Shown here piece by piece: positions 11,200-24,400 of a stretch of 64,000 nt of DNA. The stretch spans positions 985,252 through 1,049,251 of the forward strand of contig NMRA01000010.1 in NCBI GenBank assembly GCA_002633005.1, read 5' to 3'. This DNA comes from Phoronis australis (lineage: Eukaryota > Phoronida > Phoronidae). The translations under genes were made by a program, and so were the position numbers. Under the pieces are notes generated by a model. It was not told where the DNA came from and did not search any database. It saw nothing but the letters and a program-made list of their open reading frames with translations. The stretch's first letter is position 1. Every line of letters starts with the position of its first letter.

Positions 11200-11434
11200 G
11201 TGAGCCGGAATTCGTCAGAGAAATCACTGTCGCCGAAATGCCGGCCACAGACACGGAGATGTTTCACGGCCTCATACTTTCTATTAACAGCGTATCTTTC
11301 ATTTTGCACTACCGCGAGCCACTTCCTAAGCATTTCGGACTCTCGAGAAGGCCAACAAAAAGGTTTACCCGCTTTCTTCGCAGCTTCATAGTTCGGACAA
11401 GCGGAAACAATGCATCGCAATATAGCGGCATTCA
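11200..11434 (-). CDS. THAP-type zinc-finger exon
   Basis: Encodes a C2CH THAP zinc finger, a DNA-binding fold shared by animal THAP proteins and P-element transposases. The visible ligand pattern is C-I-V-S-A-C near the start and V-C-G-R-H-F about 50 residues later. The conserved features FCWPSRESEMLRKWLAVV (the family's F-P and W-L positions) and GDSDF are also present. The open frame runs on to about 11136, but similarity ends near 11200. An acceptor TCTACAG lies directly before GTGAATGCC at 11434, and no ATG precedes the domain, so this is an internal or 5'-incomplete exon. It may belong to a host gene or to a decayed P-like or other transposon; no adjacent transposase was found. Confidence 0.65.
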
Positions 11435-11529
11435 CTCTGTAGACGAACCACTGACGTCGCTGCGTCGTTTCTCACCTTCCTCGCAGGTTAACGCGACACC
11501 TCTCGGCAAGGTGAGGTTGACCGTATAAG

Positions 11530-14500
11530 AGGCGATGTGGATATAGACCGATTAAGAGGTAAAAATGGATATAGACCGATTAAAACGGTAAAAAACACTA
11601 ATTAAATAGGGTGGCATTCCCCTTTAAACTGATATTTCATCATTGTAATGATCTACATGTCCTTGGTTCCTAGCATGGAGTGATCAGAGGAGATTTGCAG
11701 GTCCGTTGGGAAGCAGGCGGCAACCAATAACTAAAGGGGTAAGTTACGATGCGTTATGCCGGACAGAAAGTATAGGCTAAATGGAAGAGCATTTTTCATG
11801 GCACATGGTTACGCTATACGTTATAGTACTCTATCGGAACCCAAAACACACTGTCGGATCGCATGTATGTCGCATTAGCCTAAAGGTAATTATTAATAAT
11901 TGCGTAATTTACGCCGTGATGTAATTTAATTACAGCATGCGTGAATTCCAAACCAAAATCGATTAGTTTACGCACGTTATTTATTACGAACAAACTGTTT
12001 AAAGTGCGTGCCCAATGATTCACACACGTCATTTCCCTTTAGTGACCTACAGTAGTGTACATGTACACTGGTATTTTGAAAGAAAGCCTGGTTAATGCAT
12101 TTTGCAAGGCCAGCATGTTTCTTGATAGGAAGTGTTAGTTAAATACAGTACTCCACTAGACAGTTTGGGGTGGGAATATTTCATATCAATTCATTTCCCA
12201 CCTGTCTTTCGTCTGGTATCAGGTCTGTACGAGGACATACACTCAGAATGTGAGCATGGTGAAGTCATACGGTAGGAGGTCTCAAAGCATTGCTGTTGAC
12301 CACGATACTTCACCACTGTAGCACACGGCATGGATGGGAAAAGTGAATTGTTATGTCTTATCTTTTCAACAGAATTAAAGATAAAGATAAACCTTTGCTT
12401 GATTTGAGATGTACGGATGTCAAAAAACAACGTTTCATTAGCTCACTTATCAACTTTTGAAACGTAGAAAAAATTGATTTGCGAATTAGTTTCGTGTTAA
12501 ATAAGTGATCTACCGTCGAAACCATTAGAAAATGGCAAGCATTTTAATCATTTTGACTTACAAGGTGTACCAGTTATGAAAAAGCTTGACGTTTCCGAGA
12601 ATCTGGAAATAACCATGTTAGAAAACACACGGTCGTTCTGTCGAAAAAACATGCTTGCAATAAAGCGACGTTTAATCATGAGAGACTGAAAAAATGGCGT
12701 GTGCAAGCACTGCTACGGCATTAGGTGAGAACTTTATTAGAGTATCTGCTCGATCGATATGCATTAACTACTTGTAAAAACAGTTTATCTCCTGGTAGAG
12801 TCTTCTACCTGAAATCCTACGTGTATTAATTCAGGTGTGTAAACAAATACTTGGATTTGTCACCATTTTGCTTAAAACGCGACAAATCTGTAATTAAATG
12901 ACGCACAATAGACCAGTTCGTGATGTGAGCTTGCAATGGTAAACTGTATTTGAACTTTGCAATGGAAGCAATATTTTCCCCCTGTGTACTGATCCAGCAC
13001 GGCTAGACAACTCATAAGCAAAAACGACCAATTAGATGCCAGGAGATGTCATCAGCAATTAGCAAACCGAGACACAGCTTTTTTTGCATCTGTGAAACCA
13101 CAGTTGAGTTTTTTGTTTCCCTAACTATTACTCTATCACTCGGACTTTTGATGTAAACTATTCTTAATTTACTTTTTATTTAAAATTGATGTTTCGCGTT
13201 TTTTGTTATTTTTTCCGGGTATTCCTAATTACTAACCCGTACGTCTGCGTGCAGAACGTGAGGTACTGCGGAAGTACATGTAGCTACTGAACAAACTACA
13301 GGTTGTGGGCACTGTCTACATTTATATCAAGAGATGGGTAATTGTATTTTCAACGCGATAACTCTAATGATTTTTATGACGTCGCTTATACAATGGTGAA
13401 TGCTTCGAAAGGCTAAATGTATGATTGAATCTAGTCCAATCAAGTCACGCTGATAATCCATCACATATAATGAATTCTCCATGACTATGTTAAAACGCCA
13501 GCTTGTATTTTTCAACCACTTCCTAACACATCGTTCATAGTAAGTCCTATGCATTAACTGTTATCATCTCCGTCAAAACAATATTCATGGTTGGAATTTC
13601 AACAAAATGTTATAATTTTTATCAAGGATTTTTATAGTACAGCAAGTGTAAACTTCCAAACCTACGTCTGTTTAAGTATAGAAAAAATGCGATGAAATTA
13701 CGGTATTTTAGTTAAACAAACTGATGTATAAGTGTCAACTTAGTGACGAAGTTCCTACAACAAAGCGTACATGTACAGTAATATATAATAACCCATACAA
13801 ATCGTTTAATATACCTTTCTGTAATTTTTAAGGAGACCGTGCACGACGGCAAGCCCTTAATAAATCTGGAATGACCCAAGTGTTCATGGTCGGATCATTT
13901 TCCCAGGCTTATCGTAACAGCGCATTTTAGATTTTTTACTGGAATGACACAAGAATGCAAGAAAACTATAAAACTCTTATCTGGTGAATGTGTTCTTTTA
14001 TTCAAAGGAAGCAACTTGTATGCATATTGTTTTCCTTTTATATAATCTAAACACTAAGCTAAAATTTAGATAGAACCTTTGCTTACATCATCATCCCCTT
14101 GGATTTTTTACGGACAGCGAGAGACGTTAAATACACTTAAGGGTTACTGATGGGACAATAATCATCCCGAACAGCCCCCGCCGACAGACCAGGGATACTA
14201 AGTGTACTGTAAGATGTACAGAACTTAACGTCATTTTGTATGCTACGAGAGGTTCAGTTTATCATGATGCAAGTAAACATGTTGCATCTATTCAAACACT
14301 GAATACCAGTTTATAGAGCAGTAGATCGCCTGCGTGACACTTTTCGGATTTTGGACTGGAGGACAAGAATCCCACAATTCTATGCTCTGCAATGCGCACG
14401 CATATATCTTTGTTATCCGCAAACAGGTGATATTTATGCCAAACATTGCCACATTATGTGGTTCCGATGGGGATCATTTTCCAGACACTGTCCAACGCAG

Positions 14501-15775
14501 TTTTCATGTACTTGCCAGTTTTCGACTAAAAGCTATTAAGAAAATAACACGACTTGGTATCAAAAGCAACGCCAGAATTCAAAACGTCACCCAGTCATAC
14601 TGGCAAGATACGCAACATTAATGACACTAGAACATACAGCATAACAGTTTACGGATAAAGGCAATATATTACACCTAAATGTCAAATACTAATCAGCATG
14701 CGAGCTCTCGAGACACTCTACAGTAGACCATACTTGTACTTTTGCGTTTTTGCTGCTTAGATTAAACGCATACCTTTAATCTTTTCTTGACGCTGTGTAA
14801 TGGCGAACGTTCGATGTTGATATCATTCAACGTCACGTGTGGGATTCGACTCGCCTGCATGATCGGACGATGTTGGCATGCATGTAATTTGCCAACATTT
14901 CCCTCTGCCGTAGAAATGGGCGTGTTCTCACACGTGAGATGGTAATTTTTACCTGCAACTACCTCCCGCCATATCCCTCCATGCGATTCTTAAAAGTAAT
15001 GGCTCCTAATTAAGTGCGTGTAACTCAGCGTCATATAAAAATCCATATATATGTACATGTAAGTGCGAGAAAGCAAGAGATCGAGCTTAGCGCCAGGAGT
15101 GATTAGAAAACAAAGGTGTAATGTTAAAAACCGTTTTGATTGGCGTTTGTGGGGAGAGAGATAACCCGAGTCGCCATAGCAACGCGATGTCCAACGGTGA
15201 TTCTTTCTTCATTTAGAATTGCAAATAAATTGATGGGTTTGCTGTATAAACTAAATTCAACTTGATTAATCAGCTGTTAACGCTGAAACGGTGGGAAGGC
15301 AAACTTGTAGGGCAGAGCAAACCTGATTAAGCACTCGTGGTAAATTTTCAGTTTTAGAAAATGTAGCCTGGTGTATGGTATAAACCAAAAAACGTGTGCA
15401 ATTCAACACAAAGCTTCATACGTAGTCAAACAATGCAGGGAATGATAACATGTGGGAACAACTAACTGGCAGGTGTTCATGTACCTGAAGTTGACAGTGT
15501 CTACATGCAGGTGACCAACCTGCAATCTTTTGGCACAATGGCGAATTTGGATATCGTGATTTAAACAAAACAACTGTCGAAAGGAAATGTACGCGTTATA
15601 CCTAATGTAGAATGCCGACGGCGTTTATTGGTCGTGACCGTAGGACCCCTAAATCTTTCTGTGTGAATGCTGACAATTCATGTTAATCCTGTTTGTCACC
15701 TATATCCCGCCATCACAACGCAATGTGCTTTAAATAACGCGGCGGCTTACAAACCACAATTTTCACCTAATATTC
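11530..15775. other. No gene seen
   Basis: About 4.2 kb of AT-rich non-coding sequence. Near 12056 the 14-bp palindrome GTGTACATGTACAC occurs. Open frames at 12191-12430, 13327-13554 and 14334-14621 have no recognisable domain. Confidence 0.45.
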
Positions 15776-15812
15776 ATAATAACAATATAAACAATAACAA
15801 TAACAACAACAA

Positions 15813-15843
<31 letters not shown>

Positions 15844-15907
15844 GATAATAGCAATGACAATGACAATGATAATAATGATAATAATAAAAATAATAATAAT
15901 AATACTG

Positions 15908-15944
<37 letters not shown>

Positions 15945-15945
15945 C
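15776..15945 (+). repeat. Compound trinucleotide microsatellite
   Basis: An (AAC)n run passes into (AGC)n, then into GAC/GAT-interrupted repeats, then into a long (AAT)n run. Poly-Asn, poly-Ser, poly-Tyr and poly-Leu frames over it are artefacts of the repeat. Confidence 0.95.
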
Positions 15946-17231
15946 AGCAGTGACAATAGAAGTGGTGCCACAATTCTGCTAAATAAAGTACGCCACAAAG
16001 GTCCATTGCAACAGGCATTGTGCATTTAGTTTGCTGCTCATACTCAGCAAGTCTACCAGCCTGCTTGAGGAAGTACGCAACCATTTTTTGTTGTACTAGT
16101 TAAGTATTTACTGATACCAGTGTACTTCCAAAGTAGCCTTTTCTAATTTCTTTTCGCAGTCACTTCTGTTAGTCCAAGTCTTCTGTTTAATGACCCAGGC
16201 CCGTAACCAGCACTGGGTTGATTCGAAACTCTAGAACAGTGAACCTTTGATATTTGCAAACGTCGACACTGTAAAGTTTTCGGTAAGGCCCTTGACGCAG
16301 CTTACATAGGGGCAAGGGAAATCTATGTACGCGAAGATGATTCTCAGCTCTGTTTCTGAGATGACACGGAACTTGTAATACCAGAAATGAGGATGCTGTG
16401 GACGTTGCTCGTAAAGAACGTGTCACATATTCGGATGCAATGTGGTCCAGCACTAGAACGTTCTCTCGTTACCTCCTGTCAAAATTTCAAATAAGGCATG
16501 CTTAAATGAGTCATTGCACCTCATTACATGCTCAGACGGAAATATGAAGTTCAGTCGGAGAATTACTTAACGAAATTGTTTATTTTGTTGTATTTTTGCA
16601 CGTTACTGAAGCTTCTTAAATGGAAAATGGGAAAAGCCCTCTATTTCGAAGGTTTACTATCCCTAGGATTCATTATCATGAAGGTTCACTGCTCCGAAAA
16701 TATCTAAACTTTCAGACTCAGGTGTAATTTTTATACTTTTACACGCAGAAAATAAACGATACTTTGGGTTTTAGATGCACCTATATCGAGAACAACGTCC
16801 AGGTACTAAAGCACTTTGTTTGGATTTCATTTAGACAGCGACCACTGTGTAGCTGGCCAGTACAACTAGAGACGGTGGTCACTGTCTAGATTCATTTCCA
16901 ATGTATGCGAAATTACCCGCATGTCTTAGCACAGAAAAATGAGTACGCATTTGCATTTTTAAAGAAAATATGAAGTACATAGGAATATTGATGAATTATC
17001 AACCACGATACATTCATTAAATCCATGTCAAGATCGCATAGCAGCACGACTAAATACATGTAGTTTAGGGTCGCTGCGCCTCAACCTGAACCACGGAACC
17101 ACGAGCACGGCCGGGTCGAACGTAAATGTAGTTAGTGAGGTCCCTCCGTCCTTGCCAGTCTTCACGAACTCAGGGAGTCCCATTCTGTCTACTTAAACTT
17201 AAAACTGGCTTTGGCAGTTGCAGCCCTGACC
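15946..17231. other. No gene seen
   Basis: The open frame at 16187-16453 (minus) has no recognisable domain. No repeats were found by eye. Confidence 0.4.
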
Positions 17232-17304
17232 CCATGGGCGGCGCAACAATGAAATAAGTCGGGGGGTGTAGGCCCCCCAGACCCGTATGGTGCGCCGCCT
17301 ATGG
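17232..17304. repeat. 73-bp miniature fold-back element
   Basis: Begins CCATGGGCGGCGCAAC and ends GGTGCGCCGCCTATGG. The 16-base ends are inverted repeats with two mismatches, and a GGGGGG/CCCCCC pair lies inside. A related GGGCGGCGCA...GGGGGACTATAGCCCC sequence occurs near 46005-46095. It is non-coding. Confidence 0.6.
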
Positions 17305-19379
17305 ATCCAGGCTGCAGCTGTTGTCCCTGTATGCTTGACAATGCGTCGTGAGCAGACAATCAGAATAGTGAACTGTCGGAGTTCTGGTTTTGGAATTGGG
17401 GAAATTCTAAGTAGTGAAATTTCGAAGGCAGCGAACTTTCTGAGTCATAGTGAGCATCCGGATTAGCAAACCGTCGGCATACATGTAGTGACATGTAACC
17501 TTGGAAACCTTTTCCATCAAGTTTGTTGCTCGTATGAAGTCTGCAGAGCTGATCCAAAGGACAATGATTGACAAGAGGAGACTTTCTTCGTTGACCGAGT
17601 TGAGGTCTAGCCCTTCTTTTCCCTAATAAAGTGAAAATGCTTGACGGGGTTTTTTCAGTACACGAAAACACATCTGTTGAATGTTTTTTAGCACAGCGGA
17701 GGACTGCTTATAGCGAATATGCAGTCAGCTGACTGTAAAAACGGAAACACACACACACACACGTGTACACGCATACATGTATATGTCAACCCACCAATCC
17801 ACAGTCAGACACTGAATGAACAACATGTTTGCATATTTGACGATCAGTTTCAATTCAAAATTTGAAAATGCCCACATTTCACGGTAATATGCTAGCAATT
17901 AAACCAAAAAAGAAGAACAAATCTCTTATTACGACATCACCTTGTTACCCTTTGGTGTTTCCACCTCGCGCGTTCAATGCCGATATAGCCTCCCTCCATC
18001 GTCTGACCGATGTCTTGTCATCTACATGGACAAACAACGCTCGGGCGAAGTTGGACGGGTACGGCCCGATGCCACATGAAGCGCTTTGAATTTGAAGAAA
18101 TTAAAAAATTGTTTCTAACTTAGTTCATTCCGTGAATAATACGCTTACAAGGAAGTCAAGCCCTTCTAAAGATATGCGGGAATTTTCACCGCTCGTCCTT
18201 CTAAGCAGCTTGTACTAGGATCAAAAAGAGCGCGGCGAAGGAATTAGGTACAATTGTGATGACTGCATTGCCCGATGCGACCAAAACCCAATTAAGCAAT
18301 TAAGTGTAATTACCCAACCATGAACTGTATTAAACATCTCTGACTGTACCCAATGGCGAATTTTCAAAATCCATTAACCATTAGTTTTCGTTAAAATGAA
18401 CACCACAGCGGTATTCAGCTGGAAAAAAGCAACCAAGTACAGTTTTCTATTTTTAAAAATTGATGAACTAATAATCTAAAAACTACAACCATTGGGTACG
18501 ATTGAAGATAAAATACCGCGCGTATTGATATACTAGATGGATATACAAACGCTGATTAGAGTTAACAATATCACATGGATTCATTTTTTAATATTCTTTC
18601 AATCTCGTTTAACCAGATTTTTGACCAGGAAACAGTTGTACTTAACTTGTGGCCACTTTTCATTTTTCATTACTGACAAAGAGCTAGAATAGTTATATAG
18701 TTAGTGCCACCGAAATTGTCCAGAGATTCCAAATCTTCAGTTTCGTTATCACCATATTTGCACTTGTGTATATATTTTATAATTTAAGTTCTAATAACGA
18801 TTGAACTTTAATGTACCTGTAATGTGGAAAGTTCAGGGGTGGTCTCACAATGGACTTAGCTAATTAAGTTTCGCTGGCGATCAAATCTACCACTGTTTTG
18901 GTACTTCAAGTTCAAAACTTAGATAAAAAATTATCAACCCGTTTCCGGTAAGAAAAACAAAACAAAACAAGTGGGCAGGAGCATTAAAAATCAAATAACG
19001 AAAACCAATATGAAACATATCGTTCCTTTGGGAAGTGGCCCTTTGTGAAGATAAACACAAGTTAACCTGTTTAGTCATTTTGTAATATTTATAATGTACC
19101 AAGTTAAAACTACTCTCCAGAGTTGCAGGCTGCAACTCTGCAAATGTCATAGAAAACCAAATTGGGGATACTAACAACAACCATTGTTGAGACAGCAATG
19201 CTAGCTATTACCTTTCCACTTCATTAGCTCAGATCCATCAATACAAAGGGCGTGCTGAATAAGCATCGTAAAAGTCACGGTTGTCTGGGGATAAGGGAAT
19301 CTGAGCGGTGATCGGTGTAAGCGAGAAATTCTACACATGATCATTGTAGTTAGTAGTATCAGTAACAGCAACACTTATG
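17305..19379. other. No gene seen
   Basis: Contains a short (AC)n run at about 17749-17763. Open frames at 17360-17671, 17862-18089 and 18887-19198 lack recognised domains. Confidence 0.4.
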
Positions 19380-19578
19380 TTGTTGTTGTCAAACTATATC
19401 CTATATCCATCGAACACCCTTGTTGTTGTCCATCTATATCCTATATCGATCGAACACCCCTGTTGTTATCCATCCATATCCTACATCAATTGAACACCCC
19501 TGTTGTTGTCCATCTATATCCTATATCGATCGAACACGCCTGTTGTTGTCCATCCATATCCTATATCGATTGAACACC
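19380..19578 (+). repeat. 40-bp tandem repeat, five copies
   Basis: Unit of about 40 bp: TGTTGTTGTCCATCTATATC followed by CTATATCGATCGAACACCCC. The five copies differ by few substitutions (for example GATCGAACACC against CAATTGAACACC), so the array is young or homogenised. Two open frames crossing it show the same repeated peptide and are not genes. Confidence 0.95.
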
Positions 19579-21170
19579 CCCTGGCTACGAGCCTGTGACC
19601 ATCCCTTACTCCTAAAATGCAGGAGGCACAAAGGACACGTAATAACGGTTCAGGTCCTTGGACCTCAAGTTCTGAACCAAGTTTGGCTTCTCAATCAGTT
19701 GCCTCGTTATCCTGGATACCAACGTGTCGAGGGGTTCAGAGAACTGTAATATGGTTATATTTACTTGTACATTATTTAGGCACGTTATACACTGATTATA
19801 CAATATATTTCTACGGCATCGGACTGAGGCGCACTATTTAATGTTATTCGCTATCAATACTTCAGAAAGTGTTGAACTTTACCCAAGCAAAATCCTGCAT
19901 TATTGTCACTGTTTTATTGCTTCAAAATATAAATTGTACTTGCCAAAACACGCTGAACTAAGGGTTTTAGTCAATAACGACAAATCGCAATTACGTTTCA
20001 CTATATTATTAAACGCACAACACACATCTTCTTTCATCCGTGATCACAGCTTTGCAGTGGAAGTATGACTTTAGAAAAGTGAAAACTGGTGTCAAAACTA
20101 ATAGTTGCATGTCGGCTTCAAATTGCAAAATAAGTCCTCAGCTGTAACAACACAATTTATTGCAAGTATAAGTTGTACAACAAAACATGATTTACGGAAC
20201 ATTATCAGCTGTCCAACAACAATCAAAACTGCATTTTGCACTGTTTAGCTGACTAAATATCATGAAATCGAATTTAGTTCTTTTAGTCTCATAACATGAG
20301 GCGTAGTAATATTCCTTGTTGCGATAGGATGGCGCTTCCCTTTCTAACTCAAGTCAAAGACAATGTTCACACGCATTACTTTCGAATTCACAATTGTAAG
20401 GTTGGCAAATTCCAATGAAGTCTGAAGCACTTTCTTGATACGTTGGTAGTTTCGACGTTCAAAAATAGAATCTTGTCACAGTAAGGACAGTAGCGAGATT
20501 CTTGTCGTGCATCCAGTATTGTGAGCATCTGAATTCTTAGTTTAGCGTTGATATTAAAAATGTCATCTATAATATTCATTTGCTGTTTTTTATTTCAAAT
20601 GTTATTGTCACATACAAACTAACTGATAGATCGTATTCCAGAAAACATTAACAGACCAAGTAGAATGAGCTCAACAACACACATGCCAAATATCGTATGA
20701 TGACATCTGGCTTACCTCAAAATCCAACTGCTGACTGTGGTTTGGTAATAGGCCCAATTATGTTGCGCACCCAGCAGAGTAAATGCGAAACGTTTCATTA
20801 CAACATTAAACATGTAAAAGTCACATGCCTTGTCCATTTTCAAAATTGAAAACCATAATCACGTGTGCTTTTTACGAACTATTCAAATGGGCTATTAACA
20901 AACTTTCAAAACGATAATTATAAATATTATTGTCGCTCTCAATGTGTCTATAATGGGTCTCATTATCTAGAGAACGATAGCGTCAGCAGCCCGAGGCGAT
21001 TTAATAAACCACAACAACATGGTATCTTTGATCTAAACCGGCACATTCTGTGGTGCGTAAACCCGTCCAGTTGCCCAATCTCCACCGGTGAGGGTGTCAA
21101 CGCGGCATTCTTTTCACGATCATTAACACTAAAGTAGCGGTCCCTCACTCTACAGGAGATTGCTTAGCAT
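19579..21170. other. No gene seen
   Basis: Short open frames at 19612-19841, 20388-20579 and 20865-21148 have no recognised domain. No repeat was noticed. Confidence 0.4.
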
Positions 21171-21389
21171 TTGATGTTACCACCAGCTTGCAAATATTTG
21201 GAGGCGGGGACTGTGAAAACACTCCACATTTTGTGGCTACTAACACGTATTCGCAGAATGAGAAATCAATATTTCACTTGCCCTATGTGTAAGTGCACCT
21301 ATTCAATGAAATCTGCTGAATCACCGTGTGGGCATACCTTTTGTTCCATTTGTTTTGTCAGGCCCGTTTCAAAACATGAAAACAATTAA
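21171..21389 (+). pseudogene. RING-finger fragment
   Basis: Residues near the end of this frame read YFTCPMCKCTYSMKSAESPC, then GHTFCSICF. This gives the first six metal ligands of a RING finger (C-x2-C, then C-x-H-x2-C-x2-C, with C-G-H-T-F-C-S-I-C). The frame stops 13 codons later, before the last C-x2-C pair, so the domain is incomplete. An acceptor-like TGTTTTGTCAG at about 21351-21361 hints at exon structure. RING fingers usually serve ubiquitin ligases. It may be a gene relic or a piece of the decayed element that follows. Confidence 0.5.
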
Positions 21390-21689
21390 AATGTAATAAG
21401 CGATAGATTCGGCAACTATGGAAAATCCACTAGTGCTCTTTAGTTTCGAGCCAACACTTAGAGAACCGTGAACATTCAATGCCCTCAAGAACAGATGAAT
21501 ACACATGTACATGTACACTGTATCAACAAATATCGAACCAAAATGCAGATCAACTAGTGCAATAAAATGAACTAAATCTGGTCGTGTGAAGTCGTTAAAT
21601 TGGAAATACTGAACAATCACAGAGAGCTGACAAAATTACCTGACAATTGGACAGTGTGTTGAGACAANATGTAGGAGAGACAGATGTTT

Positions 21690-24400
21690 GTATACTAATA
21701 CCGAATACCGCTCAGGCGTAATGGACTCCTGGCGGACAAAAACCAAAACGCCGACTATTGAGGGTGGCGGGAATTCGGATGTTTGTTGCAAAATAGATCA
21801 GAATTCCAGCAACATTTCGCTGTCCGATTATGACAAGACGTCACCGTCGGATGCTAAGAAACGATACGCAGAAAAGCTGTTGTTTAATGAGGGAGAAAAG
21901 ATATTGCCAGATCCACAAATTAGTCAGCGATACGAGTAACTGACTGAACGTCGAGTTTGGTGATATTTGACTTCATTGAAACTCAGAGGAAAAACACAAA
22001 ATCGACCTTGAAAGCCGGCAAGTCGCTAGAGGCGTACAAGAGAGACTTGTTAAATTGATATGGTTTTGCATTTCACCGTAAAAATACACAGCGTTGCAGC
22101 GAAGACGAGGCCTTTCCCAGTCGCGGTCCAGACACCATCACGACTGATTGGCGTCTTAAACAGATTCTCAACTTCACGACCAAACCAGACCTATTCACAT
22201 TATACTCCTGCCCCTCGATCAGTAACGCTAGAACTTCACTAAAAACAAAATTTTGTGAGATTACGTGAGATATTGCAGTGCATTTTAAATGAGGACACGT
22301 GACTGACTAGATTTTAGGTATTCCTAGCCTTACTGAACGCACCCCTGGTGGAGAGAGTGGATTCTCACAGACAAATGTTTACTACATAATGTAGTTAAAA
22401 AGGGACCGTTCACACGCATGTATTGCCATTTTTATGAGTGTGCACTCTTCGTTCCTCATCCCCCTACACGAACCAAAATGTCAAACAAAGTATTGTAGCA
22501 TGGTGGTTAGTAGTCATGTTAAATTCGTGCAATGCAATACGGTTGGTCACTAAGTGCTCTTTGTGCCATTAAGTTTACACAGCCTAGACTCACAGAGAGG
22601 CCGCACAAATCCTAGGTGTATTTAGAAAAAAGATTCGGCCACTGCTGAATGTGTACACTGCACATGCATGAAAGCTTAATTCAAGGGTGGTAGGTTATCT
22701 TACGAAAGATATTTTTGTAAGGCATTAAAATAGTGCTTAAGGCAGAAATGGTTCAAAACATGCCATGAATTATAGACAGGTAAAAAACAGTAAGGCATTA
22801 TGGGAATCATCAACATCAACAGCATTCATGCAGCAGTATGTCTTCACAAACTTGACATGTTTGTAATGTTTATACATATTTTCAGGCCTGGCGTAAAGTG
22901 CGCAGCAAGTTGACAGTGCTGCTGTTTAAAGGGGAAATGGGCGTCAAGCTACCGTCTGTACGTCTAAATGTATCGGGAACAACCAGTGAACCATGTCAGT
23001 TTGACCAGTCGTTTGAAAACAGCTACTTGGGTACATACAGAGAGATCGAACCGATTCTAGTTTATAGGTACTGCTCAACAGGCACTAATAATCTAAAAAG
23101 CACTAGGTGCCAAACCTATTTGACTGTGTAGTTTACATCATAACTTTTGACATGCTTAGATAATAAAGAATGTGCTCAGATAACTGATAAAGATACATCG
23201 AGTAACTCACTCAACCTTTTCCCAAAATTGATTATTATTGCCGGTGTAGGAGACATAAAAGTAAAGATTTTGAAGATTTTGAATATAAAAAGATTCATGT
23301 TTTTCCATGTTGAGCTGGTCCGAACAATTGTACTCATGTGACTCATTAAAATTTGCCAGCTTCTCAGGTATTGAAAACAGCCTTTCAATTTATTTCAGTA
23401 GCAGCCAAAGGCAATTCCCAAGTTTCTAGAGCATGTGTACGGGTTAAGGTTAGAACCTGTGGACATACAGATGGTTTCAGACAAGGACATACTTTCATCA
23501 ATAGACGCCCCTTGGTCACTTAAAGAGACATGTTCACGTGGAGTTTTGTTCACCAAGCTTCCTCCCTTGGACCTCGAAGAGAGCGCCTCCTGTTCTGACT
23601 CAGTTGACAAACCTGTTGCCATTCAGTTCCTGAGATCGACGAAGCTGGTGCCCATCAACTCTTGCGATTGTAGTACCTGTTGTCCTTCAGGTCTTGTGAG
23701 ATCTATACGTATCCCACATAGCTACAGCCGGGACAAACCTGTAGGATGTCAGTCGAGCTGCGAGGGACGGGTAAAAGTGTGACGAGAAACTAGTGAGAGA
23801 GCTTTGGAGAGCAGACCTGGCTGCAGTATGAATGTCCACTGTGGTTTGAGCACAGGAGGGGACAAATTGAATGACAGGATCGGAAGAGCGAGGCGTTATT
23901 GCTTGACGAGATCAGACACATCCAAAGAACCTTAAGTTGTTATAACCTGTGTCGAAACAGGGCTGTAAAGTGTTTCCTCGACAACGAAAAGCATGTGCAT
24001 GGAGAGTATATTGAGTCCAAAAAAGCTGCTCCTTCAAAGTTTGATGCGAAAATTGTAGGTTCTTGCGGGTCTTGCCGCATCAGGCGATGGTGTTACCATA
24101 CGTGATTGTTGCGAAGAACGAGCTCTTGAAATCAAATGTCCACACAAACACGCAAGTGTGACAATTTCAGAAGATGTTGCTGCGGATATCAGTTTTTGTT
24201 TATATCTGTCGCCAAACTTCAAGAAAAAGCACAGGTATTACAGGTCAACTTCAAGAAGAAGAACGAGAACGAATAAGGAGAAAACATCAATTTCCACATG
24301 TTGCAAGAATACGACGTGATAGAAGATGACGAAGTTTTTGAACGAGACCAGGGTTGGTACGAAGACTCCTTCGTGGACAGTGTAAGTTACTTTTAGTCAC
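21690..24400 (+). pseudogene. Decayed SWIM/YqaJ-type exonuclease gene
   Basis: A broken gene in several plus-strand frames. Near 21835-21910 it reads SPSDAKKRYAEKLLFNEGEK, like the N-terminus of the animal proteins that carry a YqaJ nuclease. The YqaJ part is split: NRAVKCFLDNEKHVHGEYIE at 23950-24020 in one frame, then ASGDGV...DCCEERALEIKCPHKH at 24078-24160 in another, and KHRYYR near 24220. The D-G and E-I-K pairs are the expected catalytic Asp and Glu-x-Lys of this PD-(D/E)XK-like fold. A stop and at least one frameshift separate the blocks. A miniature element (22217-22340) lies inside it. Such genes are multiplied in marine invertebrates and are probably transposon cargo; that last point is inference. 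Confidence 0.6.
22217..22340 (+). repeat. Miniature element, GTAGAGTTCA family, copy 2
   Basis: Aligns with 32220-32368 in the same orientation: GATCAGTAACGCTAGAAC at the left, TGTGAGATTACGTGAGATAT, TGCATTTTAAATGAGGACAC in the core, and CCTTACTGAACG at the right. Both ends are mutated. It sits between fragments of the YqaJ-type pseudogene. Confidence 0.65.

Noticed and set aside
15667-16084. Long open frames rich in Asn, Ser, Tyr, Cys or Leu on both strands
   Set aside because: They are translations of the compound AAC/AGC/AAT microsatellite; no non-repeat domain is attached.
19337-19749. Open frames with a repeated peptide
   Set aside because: They arise from the 40-bp tandem repeat in two frames and end soon after it.
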